64,000 nucleotides of DNA from Leptospira noguchii serovar Panama str. CZ214 (GCF_000306255.2 NZ_AKWY02000022.1:1-64000), one strand, 5' to 3'. Shown: positions 11,327 to 27,914, counted from the stretch's first letter. Notes: generated from the letters alone by a model not told the origin. Made by a program: numbers and translations.

Positions 11327-11770
11327 TTAAACCGTATCTAATAGATGGGAGGAAGATGAATATCCAACTTTCCACTCTGCAAAGCAACCGAGCACACCAC
11401 ATTGAGTACAACGACATCCAACGTAAAGCCAGTGAATTTCAGAAGGCGGATCCTTGTGCATGGCAAAGCCCACGCCCACATTGGTGTGAAGAGAATCACA
11501 TTCGATGCATTTCCATTGTTCGGGTTCCACGTCAGGCCAGTGCTCCGCGCTATCGCAAATGAAATGGGCAGTGCCACATTGAGCGCACAGTCTACGTGCA
11601 ACTCCTTCGTTGTTGTCTGCTTCTAACCCGAAAGTGACAGATCCGCATTCGCACTTACTCAGGCGAAATTCTGAAATAGGATACCCATCTTGTGAGTAAG
11701 CAGAGAGAAATTCGGCGATGTCGGTTGGTTCTGAGCCTATCCACCACTTTCCGCTTGTATTAACTGTCAT
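11327..11770 (-). CDS. Cysteine-rich protein of unknown function, possibly acquired
   Basis: A 147-residue protein. The ATG at 11770 is chosen because AAGGAGG lies seven bases upstream; an upstream ATG at 11806 lacks such a site. Paired cysteines (CEC, CAQC, CIEC, CRCTQC) suggest two zinc-ribbon-like knuckles. The N-terminus reads MTVNTSGKWWIGSEPTDIAEFL. The coding sequence is visibly richer in G+C than its neighbours and is flanked by repeats, so lateral acquisition is plausible. No signal peptide or membrane helix is seen. I do not recognise a characterised family. Confidence 0.65.
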   Translation of the reverse strand: MTVNTSGKWWIGSEPTDIAEFLSAYSQDGYPISEFRLSKCECGSVTFGLEADNNEGVARRLCAQCGTAHFICDSAEHWPDVEPEQWKCIECDSLHTNVGVGFAMHKDPPSEIHWLYVGCRCTQCGVLGCFAEWKVGYSSSSHLLDTV

Positions 11771-12087
11771 GTACGTCCCTCCTTTTCTTCCTGGCGTTAT
11801 ATCCATTAACTATTATTTTTTTCACTTTTACTTTGGGTATCTCAATACGACTGAGTTAGTCATTGTGGGAACTATTACAAATCCAGGTTCTGCGGTTAGA
11901 TTTTAAAAATGTAGGAATTCTCTCAACATTTTGGTTTGTCTGTAAAATGTAGTATTTCATCGACAAATTACTTTCAAAATCGCAAAGAAAAAGAGGTTTA
12001 ATTTGTAGAGCTCTTACGTTTCTATAAAAATTCACTTTTTATTTTTACATTCGTTGTAGAAAGCCGCGTTTCTTATTGTTAGTTTTG
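11771..12087. other. Intergenic region with short GTGGGAACT-type repeats
   Basis: It contains GTGGGAACTATTAC, GTAGGAATTCTCTC and similar short repeat units at 11860-12020. No gene is seen. Confidence 0.5.
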
Positions 12088-13380
12088 TCAGAGTAGACTG
12101 GAAACAATCGGGAATAAACGAAAACTACCTAAAATCAAAATCGGTTCAAAAGAATCGTCTAAACGCTGTAATACGGATCTAAATTCATAATCGGAGATCG
12201 TTTCTTCTGCTTGGCAGTTGGCTGGAATAACAAATCCATTTTCCTTTAGAAATTGAAATCCTAAAATATCCGATTTTTTACGTGCTTTTCTTAAAATTTC
12301 CAAAATACCGTTGCCATCCTTATCTTTTAACAAACCCGCATAAATTCGAAATTTATGAGATGGAAAAAGAAAGGATAAACTTTGTAGAGTTTCTGTAAAA
12401 GCATCAGGATTGTGTGCAGGATCAAAAACGACAAGTGGAGAATGCCGTAAAGTGCTTAATCTACCCGATGGAAGGGTCATATATTTTTCAAAAATTTCGA
12501 AACTAAGTGTATTTGAAACCAAAGAAACGTTTTCAGACCTAGGAAATTCTGGATCAATTTTTTTATTGGTTGATTTTAAGAAAAAATCAAATTTTAGAAT
12601 ATTCTGAAATACTTGATAAGAAAAAATCTGATTTTTTTTTAGATACGTTCTGTTAGATGGAGTTTGAGGGATGATCGTACAGTAAATTCCGTTTTGAGAA
12701 CACCAAGATGAGATTTTTTCGTTTAATTCCGGTTCGTTTTGTTCGATTGCAAAAAGTGCTTTCGTGTTAGAATTACAAATTTTGAGTTTCTCTTCTAGAA
12801 TTTCTTTTTTAGTATTTCCTAATATTTCTTTATGATCTAAACCTATTACTCCTAAAACAACTATGTCGGGATCACAAAGTTTGGTTGCGTCTAGTCTGCC
12901 CCCAAGTCCTGCCTCATAAATTTGAATTTCCGTAGATTCTTTTTCAAAAAAAGAGAAGGATGCACACGTAAAAAGTTCAAAAAAAGAAAAAGATTTTAAA
13001 TCTTCTAGGGCGTTGAGAGATTTCCATTCGCTTAACAATTGATCTAGTTCTTTTGTGAGAATGTTTCTAAAATTTTGAGATTTGGTTCCAATCCGTATTC
13101 TTTCCAAAGGGCTAATCAAATGAGGTGAAGTGTAAAGTCCCGTTTTAAAACCGTAGATTCGAAAGTATTCCCCTAAAAAATGAGTGATAGAACCTTTTGC
13201 GTTTGTTCCTATCACTGAGATTCTACAAAGAGTGGATTTGTTTCTTTGATCAAAGCCAAACTTTTTTAAGGTTTTGGCAAAAGGTTCCAAGGAATAGCTG
13301 GTAAAAACGTTGAAATTTCTGCTCTTTTCTAAATTGGAAAGTCCGTTTGCAAATTCTAAAAAGTCGGAATCTGAATTCAT
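12088..13380 (-). CDS. folC: Folylpolyglutamate synthase / dihydrofolate synthase
   Basis: A 430-residue Mur-ligase-type enzyme that adds glutamate to dihydropteroate or folates using ATP. The nucleotide loop is GTNAKGS at 58-64 (usually GTNGKGS), followed by [17 protein letters not shown] and [11 protein letters not shown], all diagnostic of FolC. The C-terminal domain with [10 protein letters not shown] and AGLLKDKD is present, so the protein is complete. Its ATG overlaps the aroE stop by four bases, showing co-transcription. It acts in cytoplasmic one-carbon metabolism. Confidence 0.9.
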   Translation of the reverse strand: MNSDSDFLEFANGLSNLEKSRNFNVFTSYSLEPFAKTLKKFGFDQRNKSTLCRISVIGTNAKGSITHFLGEYFRIYGFKTGLYTSPHLISPLERIRIGTKSQNFRNILTKELDQLLSEWKSLNALEDLKSFSFFELFTCASFSFFEKESTEIQIYEAGLGGRLDATKLCDPDIVVLGVIGLDHKEILGNTKKEILEEKLKICNSNTKALFAIEQNEPELNEKISSWCSQNGIYCTIIPQTPSNRTYLKKNQIFSYQVFQNILKFDFFLKSTNKKIDPEFPRSENVSLVSNTLSFEIFEKYMTLPSGRLSTLRHSPLVVFDPAHNPDAFTETLQSLSFLFPSHKFRIYAGLLKDKDGNGILEILRKARKKSDILGFQFLKENGFVIPANCQAEETISDYEFRSVLQRLDDSFEPILILGSFRLFPIVSSLL

Positions 13381-14249
13381 CTATTTTCTAATGCTTTAGA
13401 AAGACGTTCTCTGGTTTTGATTATATCATCTACGTTAGGCGAAATATCTGTAAAAAGTTCAAACTGTTTCATTGCCTGATACAAAAGCATTTCTGATCCG
13501 GGAATGATTTTGGTTCCCGCTTTTTGTGCCGCTTTAACCAAAGGAGTTTCTAGAGGATTATAAACTATATCAAAAAGAGTCATGTTCGAGTTAAAAAATT
13601 TTTCGGGAAGATACGGACCTGGTGATTGTCCTTTCATTCCCAGAGGAGTTGTATGAATGACTAATGAAATTTCTTCTTTTTGATCAAATAACAGATCTTG
13701 CGAAATTGGTTCCGCTTTTACGTTTGAATTTTTAGTAACTAAAGAACAGATTTCTTTTGCGGTGATTTCATTTCTGGAACATACAAGTAAGTTTTGAATT
13801 TTACCCGAAACTGCAAGGCTAAATGCGATTCCTCTCGCGCTTCCTCCGCTTCCTAAGATTACTACTTTTCCAGTTCTTAAAGATTCTGGAGAAAATTCTA
13901 ATATGGAACGATAGGCACCTTCTCCATCGGTGTTGTATGCATAAATCGAGTCCGGTCCGATCAACAATGTGTTGGAAGCTTTCATAATTCTAGATGTGTC
14001 ATCTGCTTTGTTGGCGAGAGCAAAAGCTTTTTCTTTGTGGGGAATGGTTACAGAAAGTCCTAAGATTCCAGAGTTTCGGAATTCTTGTATTTTTTCTACA
14101 TTGAAATCTGGAGTTTCAAAAATTAGATACGAGGCGTTAATATTTCTATCTTTATAAATTGAATTATGAATTAAAGGAGAAAGAGAATGTGAAAGAGGAA
14201 ATCCTACTATACCGAAGGTTTTAACCGTTTGATTTATTTTGGTTTTCAA
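13377..14249 (-). CDS. aroE: Shikimate 5-dehydrogenase
   Basis: A 290-residue enzyme that reduces 3-dehydroshikimate to shikimate with NADPH. The substrate-binding [10 protein letters not shown] (20-29), the catalytic lysine K72 in VTIPHKE, NTDG (106-109) and the dinucleotide motif GSGGSARG (about 133-140) are all visible. It starts at TTG (14249) and is the first gene of a two-gene unit with folC, overlapping it by four bases. Confidence 0.93.
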   Translation of the reverse strand: MKTKINQTVKTFGIVGFPLSHSLSPLIHNSIYKDRNINASYLIFETPDFNVEKIQEFRNSGILGLSVTIPHKEKAFALANKADDTSRIMKASNTLLIGPDSIYAYNTDGEGAYRSILEFSPESLRTGKVVILGSGGSARGIAFSLAVSGKIQNLLVCSRNEITAKEICSLVTKNSNVKAEPISQDLLFDQKEEISLVIHTTPLGMKGQSPGPYLPEKFFNSNMTLFDIVYNPLETPLVKAAQKAGTKIIPGSEMLLYQAMKQFELFTDISPNVDDIIKTRERLSKALENR

Positions 14250-14422
14250 ATTTAGTTTTCTCTTTTTTGTTTGGCTTTACAAACAAGATTCGATTTCTTC
14301 AATTCGTTTCTTGTTAAATTTCCTTGGAACTTTTGACTTTTTTGTACCAAAAGAAGCAAGTTTCAGAGCAATTACTAAAATGAGTCGACTAAAAAAACAA
14401 TTCCCGAAAATGCTGTATTGGA

Positions 14423-14824
14423 ATGAGCCTATTGAATTTACCTGATTCTTTTTTACACGAACTGAGCGGACAACTCTTTTTGATTCCTCTTGCTTCTTTT
14501 TCGGGCTCACCTTGGTGGACTACCATTCTGGATGTTTTATTCGTAGTCGGTATTTCCGGTGGACTTTCTTGGTATTATTACTATTACAAACGTAAGGATC
14601 TTCTAGGCGGTTTTTGGGGAGCTCTTATCGTGGCTCTTTTGGGATCTCTAATTATACTTTCTTTGCTTCAAGATTTTATTCGTTCAGTAGTTCTTTGGCT
14701 CGTTTCTCCTAAATTCGGTATCTATCAAATTTCAAATGTAAACTTACTTGCGGTTCTATTGGGCGGTCTACTTGCTCTTTACATTATGAACCGCATCAAT
14801 CACAATAAAGAAAGAAGAGATTAA
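14423..14824 (+). CDS. Small integral membrane protein, unknown function
   Basis: A 133-residue protein with three strong hydrophobic helices (about 33-51, 60-83 and 107-123) and a basic C-terminus (NHNKERRD). It is divergent from aroE, with 173 bases between their starts. The reading frame is preferred over the overlapping minus-strand frame at 14277-14510 because it has clean membrane topology. No characterised family is recognised. Confidence 0.6.
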   Translation: MSLLNLPDSFLHELSGQLFLIPLASFSGSPWWTTILDVLFVVGISGGLSWYYYYYKRKDLLGGFWGALIVALLGSLIILSLLQDFIRSVVLWLVSPKFGIYQISNVNLLAVLLGGLLALYIMNRINHNKERRD

Positions 14825-15470
14825 ACTTCAACCCATAGAAAAGGCGTTTAGTTGAGTGAGTTCAATGTGCTAACTCAGAATGTCTTTTGTGGACCAGTAT
14901 CTAAGGCGGGAGTTAGTTCAGTTTTTGCAAGATCATTTGTAAGTTGAGAAAACGATTTGTAGAGTGTGGTGTAAGTCCTATAACATTATATTAATTGCAA
15001 TAACGATGAAGAAGTCCCAAAATAGTTTTTTCTTCATCGTTCCAAACTTTTTAATGTTCTACATTCGATATTTAAAACAATTCCAAAAATCTAAATCAAA
15101 AAATCTCGGATATTTTAAGAAAAATTTAATTATAAATACTTGATAAATTTATAATGCAATTTCAGTAGTTTTTATTTGGGATAGGTTTTGAATATGAAAA
15201 AACTTGAATTTATAATAATATTTATCTATTCTAAAATAATTGATTTCTGTTTATTGTAGTGCTGTGTTCAGAATCATAAAATATTTTTTCTAAAATACCC
15301 ATCTGCTATTCTTTTTTAAAAAAAGTTTAAAAGTGGTTTTCGCTTTTATAAAAACAGAGGAGCATAAATTTTATAACGATTTTAATGAGTTCCCATGAAC
15401 TTCGATATGAACCTTGGACATTTTATTATAAGTTTTGAATGAAAATAGATGAAGGGATAATAAAAAATAT
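14825..15470. other. A+T-rich intergenic region, no gene seen
   Basis: About 650 bases, very A+T-rich after 15000. A small inverted pair, GATGAAGAA/TTCTTCATC, lies at 15006-15038. No recognisable repeat family or coding frame. Confidence 0.5.
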
Positions 15471-15866
15471 ATGGAAATTTCAGATTTGGCGCTGAGAATT
15501 ATTATTGTATTGATTCCTGGATTTCTCACAACGTTATTATTTCGTTATCTTAGTACACATAAGGATTATTCAAATTTTTATTTTATAGTTTTGTCATCGG
15601 TTTTCGGTTTATCAAATTATTTAGTTTTAGAAGTTTTATTTCAATTATTGAATTTACTAAAATGTATCTTTGTTTTCATAACGAATGGAAATTGGATCAT
15701 AGAAAATAAGTTGTTCGTAAGTTTATGGGGCAGTCTAGTCAATCGGTCTTTTAAGGTTGAGCCAATTGAAATCTACGAAGATAAGTCGTATAACGTTCCT
15801 GTATGCAATTTATTGATCAGAGCTGAGAGCCCGGTTCGGCTGCTTATGGCAGCCGGATTCGTCTAG
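15471..15866 (+). pseudogene. Membrane protein gene truncated by a family A repeat
   Basis: The frame encodes 131 residues, but only the first 97 or so look like native protein. They contain two hydrophobic helices (about 7-25 and 35-72) after MEISDLALR. From about base 15764 the DNA matches the family A repeat, so the last 34 residues (IYEDKSYNVPVCNLLIRAE...) are read from the repeat. An intact ancestor would have had a different and probably longer C-terminus. The N-terminus loosely recalls small DUF6338-type membrane proteins, but that is weak. A conserved-looking small gene at 16149 follows. Confidence 0.55.
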
Positions 15867-15892
15867 GTTTTTTTACGTCAAATTTACGTTAA
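15764..15892. repeat. Family A repeat, 5'-truncated copy inside a gene
   Basis: It matches 10935-11064 and 25950-26064 through AAGTCGTATAACGTTCCT, ATTTATTGATCAGAGCTGAG and CCCGGTTCGGCTG, ending TTTACGTTAACA. Only the right half of the element is present. Confidence 0.6.
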
Positions 15893-16148
15893 CATAAAGT
15901 TACATATCACAAATAAGTTTGGTGATATGACATTTGGTCCCATGACTTAAATTCAGAAGAGGTAATTTGGATTCGAGATTTCAATCATTTTCTTACCTAC
16001 TTTGGTCGAGTTAAGGCTTAGCACCCAAAGAGAACTTTTATGACCTTTATACAATCAACGGTAAAAAGAATTTTACAATTTGAATTCAGCGTATATCATT
16101 GAGCGATGGGATGTATTCTATCGAACAACTGAAATATTGAGAGGTTTT

Positions 16149-16301
16149 ATGGCGAATGAGAAAAAAGGTAGTAAGAATGTAATATATGATGGTCAAATAA
16201 AACCGATTACCGAAGGTTTTATGAAAGGGAATATTAAAAATAATACTAACGAGCCAAAACCAAATACTCCCCCACCTCCGCAGAAAAATAACAAAAAGTA
16301 A
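16149..16301 (+). CDS. Small proline/asparagine-rich protein
   Basis: A 50-residue protein starting at ATG with GAGAGG four bases upstream. It reads MANEKKGSKNVIYDGQIKP, continues with ITEGFMKG, and ends in a Pro-rich, Lys-rich tail (PNTPPPPQKNNKK). A longer frame from TTG at 16080 is open but has no ribosome-binding site. It follows a disrupted membrane-protein gene and may once have been its partner. Function unknown. Confidence 0.45.
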   Translation: MANEKKGSKNVIYDGQIKPITEGFMKGNIKNNTNEPKPNTPPPPQKNNKK

Positions 16302-16356
16302 ATTCTAAAATTATAATCTTTAAGAAATTTTAATATTCTCTTATTGGTAATAAGCC

Positions 16357-17004
16357 TTATTGGGATTTTTTTTGATCCATATTTGACAATGAGTCACGCA
16401 AACGTTTACTATAACTTAACCGTTCCCACGAAGCTCCAACTGTAGCTCTTTCAAAAGCCATCTTTGAAAGAGATTTATTTAAAATGTCTATAGATTGAAC
16501 TGCATTGACATTTGTTTTTACATTCATTCTACTTTGAAAGTTTTTTAAGTTCCAAGTGTAAAGACCAAATTCTTTCGGTTGAAGTTCGGGTAATGGTAGT
16601 AGAACCGGAGAATTGTGTGAATTGATTTGTAACGATATACTTATGGGTCGAGAAGCGTTTTCAATATCTAGTAAAGAAATGTTTTTGAAACGAGCGCTTT
16701 CTATAATACTACAAATTCCTTTTATCAATTCCTGAAATTGTACATCGAACTGATTTCTATCTTCTTGGGTATAATTTCTATGAGAACTTGTGACCGCCAA
16801 GATTCTAAGTTTTTGGAGAATTTCTGTGATGATCTGAAAATGTATTTCTAACGTATGTAGAAAAGATTGAGCTTCCTCGATTTGAGTGAAAGAAAGTTTT
16901 CTTTCAGAGAGAGTTCTTTGGTTGGAAACAGAACCGCAGGAGATATAAGTTATAAAAAGGAATAAACAAAAGAATCGATAAAATAGAATTGTAGAGCAAT
17001 TCAT
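16357..17004 (-). CDS. Flagellin-like lipoprotein
   Basis: A 215-residue protein with a lipoprotein signal ending in the spirochaete-type lipobox YISC (Cys23). Residues 41-112 resemble the conserved N-terminal D1 helix of flagellin: QKLRILAV, YTQEDRNQFDVQFQELI, SARFKNISLLD. Residues about 165-209 resemble the C-terminal helix (NAVQSIDILNKSLSKMAFERATVGASWERLSYS). The central region is short. Flagellins build the periplasmic filament and normally lack signal peptides, so a lipid-anchored version would sit in a membrane and not be exported by the flagellar machine. It could be an envelope anchor or filament-interacting protein. It is a lone gene between repeat-rich regions. Confidence 0.6.
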   Translation of the reverse strand: MNCSTILFYRFFCLFLFITYISCGSVSNQRTLSERKLSFTQIEEAQSFLHTLEIHFQIITEILQKLRILAVTSSHRNYTQEDRNQFDVQFQELIKGICSIIESARFKNISLLDIENASRPISISLQINSHNSPVLLPLPELQPKEFGLYTWNLKNFQSRMNVKTNVNAVQSIDILNKSLSKMAFERATVGASWERLSYSKRLRDSLSNMDQKKSQ

Positions 17005-17119
17005 ATTTGATTTATCGACACTATATTAAATGTTCGAAAGAACTTCTTTGTAACAAAACAACGTAAAATTCTGATTGAAAATAGAACTTTTTGAAAAAAT
17101 GAAAAACGTTTTTAAAAAT

Positions 17120-17187
17120 AACGTGAAGGGATCGATGCGGGGAAACTCAGTAGAACGTTCTCTATTTTCTTACGTTGAATTTACGTC
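17120..17187. repeat. Family A repeat, internally deleted copy
   Basis: AACGTGAAGGGATCGATGCG, then GGAAACTCAGTAGAACGTTC, runs straight into the right end TTACGTTGAATTTACGTCG. About 160 internal bases seen in other copies are missing. Confidence 0.5.
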
Positions 17188-17702
17188 GCTTTAGACTTTT
17201 GGAATGGATAAAAATATGATTCTGGATTTTTAAAGCGAGTGATTTGCCAAGAGTTGAACCCACATTAATTTAACGTGAACTCGGTGTAGGAACTCATAAT
17301 TCTGAAAAAAGTTGGAATCTGAACTTTACAGATTGATTCTTTAAATGTGGGAACTACTGCAATTTAAAGAATAGAACTTTATAACATTTGAATTTGTTGT
17401 ATTCAAGTGTAGGAACTCACACAAGGCTTAAGTCTGTCTATAAAATGATGTGGGAACTACTGCAAATCACGATTTTACGAAAAAATTTTATAAAATTATA
17501 GGAACTCATACTTTTAGAAAACTTTTTCTCAGCCGGAACCCACGTTAAAATGGGATTTAAATTTTGATGATGGCCGCCAAATAGCGGTTTTGTGCAAAAA
17601 TCTGATTGGATGATGATTCTTTTTGTAATAGTTCCCACAATTTTCAAAGTTTAACTGGTAAATCTACGATTTGTGAGAGTTCCCACAGATTAAGTCGTAT
17701 AA

Positions 17703-17780
17703 TAGAATTGTTGAAAATTTCCATAGTTCAGATTAACAACACTGTTTTAATCGACCATTTCCATGCAAAAGAAACAGATT
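17703..17780. repeat. Family C element, right end missing
   Basis: TAGAATTGTTGAAAATTTCC, GATTAACAACACTGTTTTAA, then TCGACCATTTCCATGCAAAAG match the family C left end and interior. The sequence then departs from the family. Confidence 0.5.
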
Positions 17781-17932
17781 TTTATAAAACGAATCGAATT
17801 TACGCCGAACTCACGTTAATTGAGGGAAATCCTATAAAATGAATTTTTGTTCGAAAACAATCGCAAAACAACAATTTCACGAAAAAAATAAATATTAAGA
17901 ATATTTCTTTAGATTTTATAGAATAGTAACTT

Positions 17933-21988
<4,056 letters not shown>

Positions 21989-21992
21989 TTTT

Positions 21993-22454
21993 ATGTCTTT
22001 GTATATAGGTCTTTATAGACCTGAAATTCCTCCCAATACCGGAAACATAGCAAGACTTTGTGTGGCTTTGGGGGCGGAACTTCATATCGTTGGACAAGCG
22101 TCATTTGACCTTTCCGAAAAGGCGGCACGTAGAGCCGGATTAGATTATTGGGATAAGGTGAAAATTTATTTTCATTCTTCTTTAGAAGAATATAAAGTGG
22201 CTCTTCCTTCTGAAACCAATTTATATCTGGTTTCAATTTATGGTAAGCGATCTTACACTAACGTAAGTTATAGGAAAGGAGATGCTTTTTTGTTTGGAAA
22301 TGAAACTTCTGGAGTTCCTTTGGAAATAAAAAATTCATGGGATCAAGAAAGGATCTTAAAAATTCCGATGGAAGATTCTTCCCGCTGTTTGAATTTAAGT
22401 AATTCAGTCGCTGTGATTTCATACGAAGCGATGCGCCAAATTAAGTCTTGGTAA
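21993..22454 (+). CDS. trmL: tRNA (cytidine/uridine-34-2'-O)-methyltransferase
   Basis: A 153-residue SpoU-type (SPOUT) methyltransferase that modifies the wobble base of leucine tRNAs using S-adenosylmethionine. The three family motifs are present: PEIPPNTGNIARLC (10-23), FGNETSGVP near 102-110 and the knot segment IPMEDSSRCLNLSNSVAV near 124-141. Length equals that of stand-alone TrmL. It sits in the operon between S1-domain and ATPase genes. Confidence 0.9.
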   Translation: MSLYIGLYRPEIPPNTGNIARLCVALGAELHIVGQASFDLSEKAARRAGLDYWDKVKIYFHSSLEEYKVALPSETNLYLVSIYGKRSYTNVSYRKGDAFLFGNETSGVPLEIKNSWDQERILKIPMEDSSRCLNLSNSVAVISYEAMRQIKSW

Positions 22455-22499
22455 AAACGGATTTACACTTTCAGAATTTCACATCTCAATGGGTAAAGT

Positions 22500-23145
22500 A
22501 TGACTTTTCGTCTTTCTAAAGAAGAAATCGAAAAACAAATTCGGTCCATGCTTTCTCTGGGATTGACCGGAACGGTAAATGATTTTTTTTCTTGGATTCG
22601 GATGGATACTATTCGCAAATTCAAAGACGAACCCGATCTTGAAAATACAATCGTAGAAAACATTCTGGAAAGTTTTGTAGAATCCAGTTATGTGAAACGA
22701 AGTAAGTTTAACTCTAAAGAATTTCATATTCATCCGGATATCATTCAAGGTAAAAAATTTCCACCTAAGGAATGTTATACTTTGCTTGGTAAAATAACGT
22801 TTCAACCGATGCAGTATGTTCGAAGCCGTTTCGAATTTTTTCTCAAAAATCAAGGTACTCCCGAAGATTTAGTAGTCGATCTTTGTATCGGAGTTTTAGA
22901 AGCCGTTGAAAACGCAGTCAAGTACGGGGACGGCACCGAAGTAGAAGTGGAATATTATATTGATTCTTCTCAGACTCTTTTTATACAAATTGTAAACAAC
23001 CTCAAAGAACTGAATTTAGAGCAGGACATAGAAAGGGGAAAATTTTCTTCCACGGCGACATTGATGCGTGGTATGATGGTTATGCAAAAACTTTTTGACG
23101 AACTTGATCTTGAAATTTTAGAAAATAAAAAACAAGCTCAGTTTA

Positions 23146-23168
<23 letters not shown>
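22500..23168 (+). CDS. RsbW-like ATPase / anti-sigma-type regulator
   Basis: A 222-residue protein. The C-terminal half is a small GHKL ATPase fold like RsbW/SpoIIAB: N-box [14 protein letters not shown] (about 129-142), IVNNLKE and a shortened G-box [17 protein letters not shown]. Such proteins bind or phosphorylate anti-sigma antagonists of the STAS type; a STAS protein is encoded at 26752. The N-terminal 100 residues are not recognised. The uvrB gene begins at or just after its end. Confidence 0.65.
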
Positions 23169-25173
<2,005 letters not shown>

Positions 25174-25187
25174 AAATAAGGAATTCA

Positions 25188-25790
25188 TTGTTGGTCACTT
25201 TATTAATTTGTTTATTAACATTCGCTATTAGCATTTGGTGTTTTGTTTCCGAAGAAAAACTGGATAAGTTCATTTTAAGTCCTTATCGATTGAATCGAAA
25301 TAAGAACTATTATACATTACTTACTTCTGGTTTTATACATGCGGATTGGATGCATCTGATCTTTAACATGGTTTCGTTTTATTCTTTCGGAAAAAATCTA
25401 GAAATGACTGTGGGGCCGATTTGGTTTGTTCTTTTTTATTTGGGAACGATCTTGATTACGAGTGTAATTTCTTGGAGAAAAAATCTGGACAATCCTCATT
25501 ATTCTACGTTAGGTGCTTCGGGAGGCGTGTGTGGGGTATTGTTTGCCACAATTCTTTTTTATCCCGATCTCTCTCTTTATATGATGTTTATACCAATTCC
25601 GATTCCGGGCGCGATTTATGCGGTTTTGTATTTGGTTTATACGTATTTTTCTTCCAAAGGCGCCGCCGCGGACGGAATTAATCATGAAGCTCACCTTTGG
25701 GGTGCATTATGTGGAATTGCATTTGCTCTTTTGTTGGAACCTACGATTCTCAGCAGGGTCCTTCGGAATATTTTGGGAAGTTGGTCATAG
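25188..25790 (+). CDS. Rhomboid-family intramembrane serine protease
   Basis: A 200-residue membrane protease with about six helices. The catalytic dyad is visible as S111 in LGASGG and H169 in HEAHLWGA. HLIFNMVSF (56-64) holds the oxyanion Asn60. It cleaves membrane proteins within the bilayer; its substrates are unknown. The TTG start at 25188 is supported by AAGGA seven bases upstream. It closes the operon that contains uvrB. Confidence 0.88.
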   Translation: MLVTLLICLLTFAISIWCFVSEEKLDKFILSPYRLNRNKNYYTLLTSGFIHADWMHLIFNMVSFYSFGKNLEMTVGPIWFVLFYLGTILITSVISWRKNLDNPHYSTLGASGGVCGVLFATILFYPDLSLYMMFIPIPIPGAIYAVLYLVYTYFSSKGAAADGINHEAHLWGALCGIAFALLLEPTILSRVLRNILGSWS

Positions 25791-25855
25791 TTTTTCTCAG
25801 AGTTTGTCCTACTCATCTCTATCAAATTTGAATACCTAAATATCTATCATAAAGT

Positions 25856-26064
25856 GACGTTTCACGTAGTTCGATAGTATCCAATTCGAAAGCGATTGAA
25901 GCGTAGAGAAACTAAAGCAGAATACTCTCTATGGATTGCGTTCTATAATTAAATTGTAACTAAAGGCGAAATATCGTATTGCATTCCTTTCATGCAATTT
26001 ATTGACTGGAACTGAAAGCGCGGTCCGGATTCACCCAGACTTTCTTTTTCTGAATTTACATGAT
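25856..26064. repeat. Repeat family A copy
   Basis: The interior GAAACTAAAGCAGAATACTC, ATGGATTGCGTTCTATAATT and GCAATTTATTGACTGGAACT matches the other copies. The terminal repeats are degenerate. Confidence 0.55.
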
Positions 26065-26225
26065 TCAAGTGTTAACTATTTTATTATGTAGTTCTGAGTA
26101 AATCCTACTAGAAAGATAATTTTAAACAAGCTGATTGCCAGGTCGTTTTGGCGGCTCTTCTCTTAGTCTTAAATTTAATTTGTGTAGATGTAAGGATTCG
26201 TTTTAAAAATTAACTTCTATTGAAT

Positions 26226-26396
26226 ACTTGTCCTAAAATCGTCCAATGTGGTAACTACTGCGAAAATGGAACGAGATTAGAACTGCTCGAAAATTTGCAA
26301 ATTGCCAATGTGACTTAATTTGTAGGAACTACTTCTTTTTATTAATAATTTCTAAAGAATTATTAATAAAATTCTTTTAGGTTTTGGGACAAGTTC
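26226..26396 (+). repeat. Repeat family B copy
   Basis: It runs from ACTTGTCCTAAAATCG to TTTTGGGACAAGTTC, inverted ends of one another. The inside contains GTGGTAACTACTGCGAAAAT and GACTTAATTTGTAGGAACTA. About 170 bp, non-coding. Confidence 0.6.
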
Positions 26397-26751
26397 AAAG
26401 TGAATTTTTTATGTAGGCTTGGCGTAAAAAATGAGAAAGAATTTTCTAAAAGTATGAATTTTAGGATTTGTTTTTAAAATCATGTTTGCGGTAGTTCACA
26501 CATTTTAAGGATCGATCTGCAAAGTTTAGATTCTAACTTTTTCAGGAAAATGAATTATAGATTTCTTACCGAAAGCCGCGTTTTTATGTAAAGATTGATC
26601 GCAGAACGACGATTTTGTGTAGAAATTTGATTTTCTTTATCAGAGTTCCACGATTTAAAAAATGCTGGAATTACTGCAAAGTCTTGGGCTCAACTGTAAA
26701 ATGTGGGAACTTTCTGAAAAAATAACTAACTTAAAGATTAAAATCCAATCA

Positions 26752-27084
26752 TTAAGGGTAATTGGAACTGAATTCTGAAGGACTAATTGTTTTGAAGTAA
26801 GAAGTCAAACCGGCGACTTTGAAAACTTTTTCGATTGCAGGTTTCATATTGGCGATGAAAAAAGATCCGTTGAGATCTTGAACATAATTTAACTGTTTAA
26901 TTAGCATTCCGATTCCGGATGAATCTATGTAGTTAAGTTTTTCAAGATTTACGACAACGTTTTTGTTATCTTTATGGATACTATTTTCGAAAAATGTTTT
27001 GAGATCGATTGAAGTGTAGATGTCGAGACTGCCCGAAAGACTTACAATATTAGTTTCTCCTGATTTTCTGTGACTAATTTCCAT
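26752..27084 (-). CDS. STAS-domain anti-sigma factor antagonist
   Basis: A 110-residue single STAS domain (SpoIIAA/RsbV type). The start at 27084 is chosen because GGAAAGG lies just upstream; an in-frame extension to 27162 has no such site. The conserved phospho-site segment reads LEKLNYIDSSGIGMLI, with the two serines after Asp. Such proteins release a sigma factor by binding its anti-sigma kinase when unphosphorylated. An RsbW-like ATPase is encoded at 22500, but partnership is unproven. It is divergent from the 27207 gene. Confidence 0.88.
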   Translation of the reverse strand: MEISHRKSGETNIVSLSGSLDIYTSIDLKTFFENSIHKDNKNVVVNLEKLNYIDSSGIGMLIKQLNYVQDLNGSFFIANMKPAIEKVFKVAGLTSYFKTISPSEFSSNYP

Positions 27085-27091
27085 ACCGACC

Positions 27092-27158
<67 letters not shown>

Positions 27159-27192
27159 ACAAGAAGCTCCGAAACTAATAAGAGACCGCGTT

Positions 27193-27905
<713 letters not shown>

Positions 27906-27914
27906 GATTCTTTC

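Larger units (their letters stand above)
17005..17932. other. Repeat-rich intergenic region
   Basis: It contains a shortened family A element (17120-17187), many GTGGGAACTACTGC and GTAGGAACTCAC units on both strands (17285-17690) and a partial family C element (17703-17780). No supported gene. Confidence 0.6.
25791..26751. other. Repeat-filled intergenic region
   Basis: It holds a family A element (25856-26064), a family B element (26226-26396) and repeat units like those at 2850 and 31520 (AATTTTCTAAAAGTATGAATT near 26440). A GTGGGAACTTTCTG unit lies at 26703. No gene is seen. Confidence 0.6.

Noticed and set aside
14277..14510. Basic 77-codon minus-strand frame
   Set aside because: It overlaps the better membrane-protein gene at 14423 and has no domain or ribosome-binding support.
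16080..16148. N-terminal extension of the small Pro-rich protein from TTG
   Set aside because: ATG at 16149 has a ribosome-binding site and the TTG does not.
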